DNA of 64,000 nt from Kryptolebias marmoratus (Eukaryota; Chordata; Actinopteri; Cyprinodontiformes; Rivulidae): positions 17,916,433 to 17,980,432 of the forward strand of contig NC_051451.1 in the NCBI RefSeq assembly GCF_001649575.2, given 5' to 3'. A program made the translations under genes and the position numbers. A model generated the notes under the pieces. It was not told where the DNA came from and searched no databases. It saw nothing but the letters and a program-made list of their open reading frames with translations. Below, in pieces: positions 54,420 through 64,000 of this stretch (position 1 is the stretch's first letter; every line of letters starts with the position of its first letter).

Positions 54420-54720
54420 TTGCCTCTGTCTGTCACTCTTGCCTTCACACTCTCATTTCAGTCTCTTTTATGCTCCTCCACCCCTTCCCGCTCTCCCCTC
54501 CCACTTTCATGCCCTCTTTTGTTCAGTTTCAAGTCTTTGATGTTTCTCAAACGCTCACAAGATCACACTAACTTTCTCTCTTTGTTTCCCGTGCTGCCCC
54601 TGACACACACGTGCACTCTAACCCCCTTTTTTCCTGCTCGAAGAGCATCCATCCACCTGTCTTTCTCCGTCTCCTCCTCCCGCAACCCTTCCCTCGCTTT
54701 GAAGTCATTGCAGCCCTATG
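54420..54720 (+). repeat. Pyrimidine-rich low-complexity stretch
   Basis: About 300 bp strongly biased to C and T on the plus strand (ctttctctctttgtttccc and similar). The 124-codon frame across it is a product of this bias. Confidence 0.7.
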
Positions 54721-56624
54721 ACACTCCGGTCAGCTTTTATCCTCACAGAGAGAAAAAGAGAAGGATGTATTTAGACCCTGCTGGAGCACAGTAATCTGTC
54801 CTCCTGTGTGAAGTGATTCACGTGTGACTCACAGCTTTATTGGGAACTCACTCTAAACAAACAGCCATTGGATGTGGCGTTTTCCATCCAAATTGACTGT
54901 AACTGTAACTGAGAATGCTGGCCTGATTGTCTCCCTGCAGCTCAGTGACCCTCTCGACAATGAGGTTTGTTCTCCCAGAAGCAATCATGTCTCAGTGATT
55001 AGCCTGCCGTCACCGAGTGCCAATGCACAAATCCAACACAGCCGAAATATTAAAAGTCAAAGAACAATTGTTCCAAAGGGTGCATTTTCCACATATTTGA
55101 GACATGCATGTTCATTTGCCAAACAGGAATTTTTTTTTTTCTTTATCTGAAATTGGGCACATCTGAGTTAATCAGTCTCACGTTCTCTCTCAGCTTGCAG
55201 GTTGTTATGCTGAGCAGCTTCCACCTGCAGCCTACTGAGCTTCACAGTTGCACACTATTAGTTCAGCTTAGCAAGCTCTGCCATGCACAGCTCAGCCTTG
55301 TTTATAAAGCTCAGGCTCCATTTTGACTCAATCTGCAGCTGCTTCTTTCTGTTTTGGGTCTTAAATACCTCAAAACAATGTTTAGATTTATGACTCATGA
55401 AATGCTTGCATTATTAATTACCTACATTTCCAAAAATACAGTGGATATAAGTGAAAATACAAATTCTGCAAAAAATAAAAAATAAAAAATATATGTCTGT
55501 TTTTAGAAGTATGTGGATGCTGTGTAAAATGTAAACATAAACAAGATCAGTTAAATTGGAGAAAAAAAAAAAGTCTGACATTTTCTTGTAGAGATGGAAA
55601 TGATTTATGATTTTTTTTTTAAAAATGGTGAAAAACAGAAGATCAATGAAAGGAATTTTTAATAAAATATAAAGATCTGTGGGCTTTATTTCTTGTTTCT
55701 ATGTTTTAGGATTATAGGTCCTATAAAAAGCCTTTTGGATGAGGACAGGTCTAAATTTTTAATATGTATTTTGTTATTTGGGTCATGGCCATTACTGGAA
55801 AAAATGATGAGGTTTTCATTACCTTGCTTAAATTTGTGTTTAAAATGAATTAGAAAATGATTAGCTGCTAACTCAATAAATTAAGACAGTAAACACACCT
55901 GTTTGCGTGCTGATGGTAGCATTCAGGTCACAGCACAGTTGTGCTTAGCAGCTGCACAGAGTTGCTCGAATGTTTACTTCATATGTTCTTTTGCGACATA
56001 ACATGGCCAGCAGCCAAAACAAAGCAACTGCTCCATAACATGCATTAGTAGGTCACCATAATTTCATTCCTCCTAGCTCTCAGACTCTGACTCCCGACAG
56101 TGTCTCATCTGCTAATTGAGCAATGGCATTCCTCAGGACACTGCTACGTGCAACGGTTGTGCTTTCTCCTGCCCTCCGTTTTGTTTCTGCTATGCTAATA
56201 GCTGGTGGCTGTTCTGATCAGATTCCCATGACAACCACGCCAGCAGACTGTCAAATGCGATTATCTCAAAATGCTTCCACCATGGGCCCAGAACTCCCTT
56301 AGCTTGCAAAGTGACAGAACATGATTGTTTATGAGCGTTTACGTTTGTTTCTGAATGTAGTTTGAGTTAGCAAACATCTGTACAGTTTAAAGTGTGCTGC
56401 TTGGTCTGTGAAAGCCTGAGTTTGCACATCTTTTACCAGCATAGTGCACTTATGGTGAGGATGGACAAAGACATAAAAGCTTCAGCTTGCAGTAACTGAT
56501 GACATTACCTACAGTACTGCCATTTATACCTCTTTCTGTGGCATACAGGTATACTTACTCTTTGCAGTAAGGACTCAAAGTACTAAAATTTGTGGAGGAA
56601 ATTTTCATTACTTTTCCTTATGAA

Positions 56625-57090
56625 AATAAAAGGCCTGATATTCCTTGGAGAAACGCACATCACCCTCCGCCTTTCATGTCATGGTTTTAGACCAAGATCA
56701 TCTTATGCTGAGAAATGACAAAAACAGATATTTCTGTTAAACCTTGGAAAAAAAAACATCTCTCATCATTTGTTAGCACTTGTAGTATGTGCTGTGAACG
56801 ACTTTTACAACACCGGATTTTATCTTAATATGTGTAAAATTCATTGAGGTATAGCTATTTTTTGTTTCCACTAAGGTTCATTAGCTGTGGCGGCCACCTT
56901 GAGTTGATTAACTGTAGAAGTTAATTAGCTCTAGCTGTACAGCCAACGATTACCTTCTGAGAGTTTTATTGAACTTCGTCCAGTGGTTCATGACACATTC
57001 TGCTGATGGTACAGACAAACAAACACACGCACACAGACATGAGCTAAAACATTATTGCTCCGCCTTCACCTCCAGCAGCGAGCGATAATA
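56625..57090 (+). repeat. Interspersed repeat family A, copy 7
   Basis: A single-module copy with both ends: TATTCCTTGGAGAAACGCAC on the left and CATTATTGCTCCGCCTTCAC on the right. It helps define element limits. Confidence 0.8.
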
Positions 57091-59164
57091 ATATATTGCA
57101 CGATGTATAAAGGATTTCTGTCGCTCACTAGCACATACAATGCTGTTGTTAGCTCAGACTGAAAATCAGCGACTGTACATCGTTATTAGTGTTTCTCTTC
57201 ATCCAGTCACACAATGTTTATGTCCTGGACAAAAGACAAACTGTTATCTAACCTTGAACAAATGGAAAAATAACAGTCAGTATGTCAGCAAATCTATATA
57301 TGATAAAAAAAAAACTAACTGTTCCAAATAATGGATTGGAGTTGTTGGTATTAGCTGTTTTTTGCTTGTGTCATGTATATGAAATAGCTGAGATAAGCGC
57401 ATGTGGGAGAGCATGCCACTGTGAGGGTGACAAGATTTCCCACTAATGAATCTGTCCAATATGGATGTATAAAGTTACGCAATTTATTTTCTACTCTTCT
57501 GATGCATGCAACAAGTCAATCCTCAGTGTCGAACTTTAAAAAGTTGACAGTTCTGTAAATCTTTTAGACCTTCCTGACAGGGCTGATAAAGGTTTAATCG
57601 TATTTCTTGTTGACCTTGTAAGACACTCACTAGACTATGCAAATTTCTGTCTGTGGCTTCAGTAATGATCTCTTTGTTCCGAGTCTCTCCACATATTTGT
57701 TCTTTTTAAAAACTACTTCAGAGCCCATCATCCATCATCGTCATCGCGCCGTGGTTCAAGTGTCACTTCCGTCAAGCAGTCTGCCCTTATCAGTTTATTG
57801 TCTATACTGACTGATGTGTCCTCTGATGTGTGTTTGTCCTGTCGGACACCCAGTCCTTGTCTTGGTTCTGCAGACAGGAGAAGGCAGAAGAATGTCAGCC
57901 TGCCAGGATCCAGCTGCTTCTCTCTTATTGGTATTCTGGGCACATAGAGCCATCCTGAGCGTTTGTTGCACGTGCCAAGGAGGAATGTGGGGAAATGAGG
58001 GGATGGTGAGAGGAGGAAAAAAGTCCCACTCTCTCTTATATTGTGCAGATCTAAAAATAGACAGCAACCTCTCTTTTTTTTACTATTCCCAGTGCATTTC
58101 TGTTTCCAGTTACTCAGCCTTTTCCCTGTTTCTCCTCCTTTGCTCTCCGCTCATCCTTCTTTTTCTTGTCTCTCTGTTTAGTCTACTGAAACATGCATGC
58201 TGGTGTCCTGAGATAAGACCCATTTAATGTAATGCCAGACAGAGTGGACACTAACTAATAACACTTGAAGTGTTAGCAATAGGGACACATTAATTGACCA
58301 ATGATGTATTCCCATGGCCAGTTTTTCTTTTTAATACCCAAAATAAAAGCAGGATTAGCACAGCTTATCATAAAAAAAAATCAAACCGCAGTCCTTCATT
58401 TTATTATAAATGCTTGAAATAGTTATAGATTAGTACAAAAACAAACAAGTCATTTTTATGTGATTAAACTGCTTTTTGGAATTGCATTCTTGAACTACTA
58501 GATAAGCTATTGAGTTTTTTAAAAACTTTATCAAACTACACCTGTTAGAGTGTTCTTCTTCCATTTTCTACTAATTTATGATGGCATGCTGTTTGAGTGA
58601 TGAAATCATGGTAGGTGGGCAGGAGGGATATGGGCTTTCAGTGGATGATCGAGCACATGGCTAACCTTGGCTTAGTCACTGCGCCCACTGCCCGCCCACT
58701 GATAAGAGAGTATGAGAAGGACGGTGAGAGTGAGAGAATTAGATGGAGACAGAAAGGCCTCGCCCTTTAAACAACGTCCCACCAGCTGCCAGCAACAACA
58801 GATGATAGTAGGTTGAGAAACAGGCTGTAAAAGAACAAAGTGAACCATCATTGCAAACAGTGGATTTGATAAAAAGTTCAGTCCTTTGGAATCTTGATAT
58901 TTCAAAACTGTTGAATAACTTTGATGAAAAGAAATGAAAACAAACAGAAAAACTGTAGCCTGATTATGATTCTTTGAGGCTTCCAGTCATATGCTTGGTT
59001 CAAATAAAGAAAAAAAACAACTTTATTTTAAATCGGACATAAAATCCATTAAAGAAATAAGCCAGAGACTAATAATAAAACACTCAATCTTTTTTGTTAT
59101 GACAGTGTTTTTCCTTCACATGTATCCTGTCAAATAAATAAACATAAACACATTTAGTAATTAA

Positions 59165-59740
59165 AAGTACAGCATTCCTTGAAGGAATGCATATCTTCGA
59201 CCACCTGTCATTGCCAACGTTAAGAACTAAGATCACCTTAGAATGAATTATATCAGTTTTGGTCAAACCTTAAAAATAACATTATGCACATAATATGTTA
59301 GCACTCAGATTATACATGTTGAGGATGATTCTCATCTACTACCACACAAAACTTTAGCTCAATATCTGTAAATTTGACAGTTGTGGCTGTTTTTGCGTTG
59401 GCTAAGGTTGATTAGCTGTGGTGATCCTTTTGACTTTGGTTGACTCCAAAAGGTAATCAGTCTGGATGTATATCTAATGATTACTTTCTGTAGACTTCAT
59501 AAAATCGGTACATTGGTTAATAAAATATTTTGCAAACAGACAATCAATGTAGTCATCAATAGTTAATGCCAAAGTTTTAGGCGAAGATGTTGTGCAATAT
59601 GTAGCACTTATGCATGTGCTGCTTCTGTCACCCAAAACTTTGAAAATATGTCAAACTAACTGAGTTAGAACCATTTTTAGGTTTCCTGAGGTCAGCTGTC
59701 TGTTGTAGGTTGACTGCAGAAGTTAATCAGTAGATGTGCA
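59165..59740 (+). repeat. Interspersed repeat family A, copy 8
   Basis: The left end contains the perfect 19-nt palindrome GCATTCCTTGAAGGAATGC. Internal modules follow, and the right end is lost after AGTTAATCAGTAGATG. Confidence 0.75.
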
Positions 59741-59940
59741 TCCTGAGCTCAGTGATTAGAGTCCACTTCTCTACTCTGTGCTCTGGAGCTGAGAGACTTA
59801 ACGGGGAGACAGTGCTGATGAAATATTAAGCTCAGTTTGATTGAAAGTCAGCGTTGGCTAATACCTTTTCACAAATTAACTTTTAAATAGGCTGCTTGGG
59901 ATACAGTACCATGAACTGAAATTTCCCTGCAGGTTAAAAA

Positions 59941-59999
59941 AGTATAGTATAGTATAGTATAGTATAGTATAGTATAGTATAGTATAGTATAGTATAGTA
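59941..59999 (+). repeat. (AGTAT)n pentanucleotide tandem array
   Basis: Eleven perfect AGTAT units plus AGTA, with no interruptions, in RGS7 intron 1. Confidence 0.98.
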
Positions 60000-61465
60000 A
60001 AGATTATCTACATGTAATAATGTAGCATACACTGTTTATGCATTTTAATTTTAATGTAATTTTTTAAATTTGTCCTAAATTCAACGCCAAAACATTTCTA
60101 ATCATGACTCAGTGTTTCTGTAAAGTCAGTTTTTCTGTGGGAAGTGTCACATCTTTATTAAGACTTGCCTTCTGTTTATGCAACAGTTATGATTAAGCCT
60201 CCAGGTGTTTTTAGCAAAACATAGAGTTATCAACAATGTTTGACCTTTTTTTTTCTTTTTTTTTCGGTTAGAAAACTGCTCTGGGCTGTGCAAGGCTGCA
60301 TTCATATTCCAAAACCATCAAAGTAAGAATTAGCACATTGTTTTGATGTAAATATAAAAAAGGGTTTCAGTAATAGTGAAATGGAAAGTTAATGACTTAC
60401 TATAAAAAAGACATCATAAAAGCATTTAGTTTGCCCTTTAATGTATAAGGCTGCAGCCCTTAAGGAAGTATATGATCCTCTATAATGTGTTGTGGTTCCG
60501 TAAAGCCTGAGATGGCAAAAACTGGCTGGCAAATGTGGAACAGGGAATGCATTAACTTTAGAATGTCAAACGAGGATACATGCTTGTATTTTTTCTTCTA
60601 AAGAGACGGGATATCAACTGACTGTCTCTCATCTTTGATTCAGTGGTTGTCTCTTTATCTAGTAGTGGGCTCCCCTTCTGGGAGATAGAGAATCAGGAGA
60701 AATACTGAACATTTTTCTAAAGCTTCACACTTGTATGTATGGCCAAAAAAAAACCCTGTGAATTGTAAAAAGCAGTAGAGGTTTATGACAATAGAGTAGT
60801 GTGTTTTGCATGGATGTTTCTTCAACTAGTAGCAAAACAACAAACAACTGCTTCATCTGTTTTGTTGTAGTGGAGGGAAGAAACAATGGGGTGATAGTGT
60901 GTCATAAAAATTGAATAATAATAATAAAGATTAAATTGACATTATCTTTACAAGAAAAAAATAACGACAGATTGAGACAGACTGTTCTGAGACTAACAAA
61001 ACTAAAAGTGTCAGCCTGTAAACTCGTTCCTTGGACATTCCTTTCAAACTCGATTGACAACAACAGTCTTCAAAGCAGTTCACTCAAGAGCTTGTCAAAA
61101 TTATATTTTCCTCTGTCCTGGCCTTTTACCTCATTCTTCAACTGTAAACCTGTTCATTGAGTTTTCAGTGCAAACCCTAGTAATGAATCAGTGGGAGATA
61201 ATAACCCTGTTTTAACTGTACTCATGAAGATACAAATATGACTGGAAATTCTAGTCTCCACCCAAGTCACCAGAGCAACTGAATTTTTCCACAAGTCCTT
61301 TTGAGCATTTGAGATAAACCCGGCTTTTATCACGTGGGGCTGTTTCAGGCACCACCTTCCTTCAACCCACTAAGCAGAGACCTTAAAAGGTGTTGACTTA
61401 AATAACTCATAGATATGATCATGCAGGAGGATGTCAATCAAACTAAATAAAGTTGTTTTTTTGTA

Positions 61466-61556
61466 ATCCTACAGCCAGGGATCAAACAATTGACCTTTTG
61501 ATTTGTAGATAACCTCTTATCTCCCTGAGCCACAAACACCCCCAAGTTCTTTAGCT
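61466..61556 (-). mobile_element. tRNA-derived SINE head, reversed fragment
   Basis: The reverse complement gives A-box GTGGCTCAGGGAG (61521-61533) and B-box GTTTGATCC (61479-61487) at tRNA-like spacing. It is too diverged to be a functional tRNA gene. Confidence 0.6.
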
Positions 61557-64000
61557 TCTGTTTTGGCTTTTGTAATTACAAAAAAAATGTTGTTTGATTT
61601 AAATGTATGCCTTATTTGCTTTCAACTGTTATAAAACATTTTGTTTTAACCAGTGCCATTAAAGAAAACTTCCCTCCCTGCAACACTGTGACGTTTCATT
61701 GATAACATCCTAACAATGTTATTCTAGCAAGACAACTACGACCTTCTAAAGGTGACTTTGGTCCCTGAGGTATTTAGCAACACCTGTTAAATAACCTCTG
61801 CGTAACGTATTCTGCACTTTATACAACAGTGTTGCTGCTACATTGCTAACATTGATAACTTGGGGTGTCCTACCCCCCCAAAAAAAACATTTAGTACATA
61901 ATTTGTGACTATTACTGTGAAGGATGCTGCATGAGCTGTTACTATGATATAAAGTGATGTTGTCACAACATTGCCATAAAATTGTGGCTATCTTGTGACA
62001 ATACAATGTGCTGTTGACATGTCATTGGGATGTCACCAGGCAAGTTGCCACATCATAGCATGCAATGCATGGATGTTTAGAAAACAGTGCTGTAACAGCT
62101 TTCCTGTGTCAGATCTGCATTAAAATGGTTCTTTTGGTTTGCAGGGCAAGTGTTGTCACCTTTAAGAGAAAGGCAAAATCCCAAATTTAATTAGCTTCAA
62201 GCTTATTCAATTTACTGACTCATAAATTCTTCACATATTTACCCCTTTATCTGAAATTTGGCTATCAGGTACTGTTAAAAAAATCCCTCTTTTAATGCAC
62301 ACCGAAAGCAAAAATACCCATGCCATTTACCAGGAAACAGTATGACAGGGAATTAAAGATCTACTTGTTTGCCTGCAAACACCACCCTCACTTTCATCCA
62401 TTAGCAATTCAGCCCAAATCAGATCAGGCCATTACCAGGCTCAAAGTCACACCTCAAACAGCATTTCAAAGCTGAGAAGGCATTATGGTTGACAACATCC
62501 ATTTGTAATCTTCCAAATAAATCAATGCCTGTCCTGTAGTGTCCGTCGACACTCGCTTATGAAAATTTTGCTGGAGGGCTGTTGTTAAATACAGTGGCCT
62601 CCGTTTTTCCTCATCAAAGTCCTCTTTTATGGAAATATTGGACAAAACATTGCCGGCTGGTTCATTGCGTCACATGTTAATAGTATATGCAGTGAGCAGG
62701 GAGAGGAGGTTGAAATGATTTCTGTTCTAAAAATTCACAGGTCTCTGCAGTTTGTTTTAAAGATAAAGTTGCGAGTTGCAAATGGCAAGGAATCATTTAT
62801 GCCCTCAGATTTCTTTATACCGCACATTCAGGATGTGATGTTATTGCACATGACAAATGATGACAAATAAAGAGGACAGAGGGAGCTAATCAGCAGAGAG
62901 GGAGAGCATTCTGAAGTGAAAAACAGTGATGTTGAAGTTTTAAAAACAGATGCTTTTCTTTAATTGATTGTGTAGCACTTCTAATGTAGCTACAGTAACT
63001 AACTACTCTAAGACCAGTACTAGGTTCGGCTATGGGAGCAGATAATAGTTGCAATTATAATAATGACCACAGACCAGTGAATAACTTTGAACTGCTGGCT
63101 TATTAATAAAAACATTTACATACAGTTACACACACATGACACAATTTCAACAACAAAATAGAACAATTCCTTTACATTAGAAATTGTAAACCCCTTTTTA
63201 ATAAATATTTGACCTGACGTAGGTCCTGAAAGAAAAATGTGTCTCGACCTAGGTTATTGTTCTATTTTAAGTTGCTGTTTATCTGTTTAGAGTACAGTTC
63301 TATATTGTATTCTATTTGAGTTAACTCTGTATCATTTCAAAAGTTAAATTCTTTAAGTCTCACTTTGAAACAATTCTTTTCAAGTTTAACTTCACAGAAA
63401 GGTTCATAACTCAACAACACTGTAACAGCATTGAATAGAGGAAAAAAAAAACAATAAAAGGTAAGAACAGAAAATGATTCAGCAAAAGACTGAATATCCC
63501 TTAAATCAAATTGAATGTCCGTATCCCTTTTTGAGAATCCAGAAAGATTAGTGTTGTGTCTCTTGAGTCCACTGCTATTTTAGCAGCAAAATCAGGTGAA
63601 TCATACCATTTCTGAGGAACAAAACATCCAGCAGAGGTGTGTAGCTCCTACTGATTCAAGGTTCAAGGCTCTCGGGTTGGTGGCTCGCCATCTCAGTTCT
63701 CGTTCCCGACATTCAGCTCGAGTTTTCCCGGTCCAACTTTAAAGGCCTGTTTTCATGACCAATAAAAGGTTTGTTCAGCTAATTTGGTAATAATTAAAAA
63801 ATACACTCGCCAAAATGGCGGCTGAACATCTTAGTAAAAAAAACCATACTTCACCTGACATTCATTCTCACCATTTCTTTAACATAAAACAACATACATA
63901 TGCTACATAGCTTTCCATTTTAACAAAAGAAACCACATCATAAATAAAATTACTCACAGAAAGTAAAATATAAATATATTTTTCTCACCAAGTCCAGTTC

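Larger units (their letters stand above)
44525..64000 (+). other. rgs7 intron 1, partial (19.5 kb)
   Basis: Non-coding DNA following the RGS7 donor. It contains interspersed-family copies (44895-45560, 56625-57090, 59165-59740), SINE heads (52790-53035, and 61466-61556 reversed), a GT microsatellite, an AGTAT array, a pyrimidine-rich stretch (54420-54720) and possible conserved blocks near 56050-56330 and 62350-62720. No RGS7 exon was recognised. Confidence 0.75.

Noticed and set aside
54420..54794. 124-codon Ser/Pro/Leu-rich frame
   Set aside because: Explained by the polypyrimidine stretch.
57814..58227. 137-codon plus-strand frame in RGS7 intron 1
   Set aside because: The composition reflects pyrimidine-rich DNA, and it does not resemble RGS7 DEP sequence.
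61466..61556. Possible tRNA gene
   Set aside because: A and B boxes are present, but the acceptor stem and arms do not pair convincingly. It fits a SINE head.

Overview
The window is vertebrate nuclear DNA, almost certainly from a teleost fish. It has large AT-rich introns, short exons with GT/AG junctions, CA and AT microsatellites, two runs of N (assembly gaps), and relics of Tc1-like, hAT-like and tRNA-derived SINE elements of fish type. There are no bacterial operons, phage or CRISPR arrays. The species cannot be told from the sequence.

Three protein-coding genes can be supported exon by exon. (1) Positions 1606-36249, minus strand: the 5' part of BICC1 (Bicaudal-C homologue, an RNA-binding KH/SAM protein). 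Six coding exons give 201 continuous codons covering the N-terminal tail, the degenerate KH-like region and the first canonical KH domain with its GKGG loop. The rest of the gene lies beyond the left edge. (2) Positions 37812-40485, minus strand: a complete seven-exon UBE2D-class ubiquitin-conjugating enzyme, best called ube2d1 by its position beside BICC1. It has 147 residues and all catalytic residues. (3) Positions 44447-44524, plus strand: the first coding exon of RGS7, 26 codons. The remaining 19.5 kb of the window is RGS7 intron 1.

UBE2D1 and BICC1 lie head to tail, with 1562 bp between the UBE2D1 stop and the BICC1 start. This keeps the human 10q21 order, but TFAM, which lies between them in human, is absent. 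RGS7 is divergent from UBE2D1, and both sequence gaps lie between them, so that adjacency needs checking. A ZNF143/SBS-like promoter element sits about 150 bp upstream of the UBE2D1 start codon. BICC1 exon 1 lies in a CpG-rich block.

The introns and intergenic DNA are dominated by one interspersed repeat family. I see at least eight copies on both strands, several with a palindromic end. Also present are an hAT-like element with an almost intact terminal repeat pair, a dead Tc1 transposase fragment, SINE heads, microsatellites, a pentanucleotide tandem array and G-quadruplex-prone tracts. I found no convincing evidence for a wholly new biological system. The most useful leads are the gene adjacencies, the unusual C terminus of the E2 enzyme, the repeat family and a few candidate conserved non-coding blocks.
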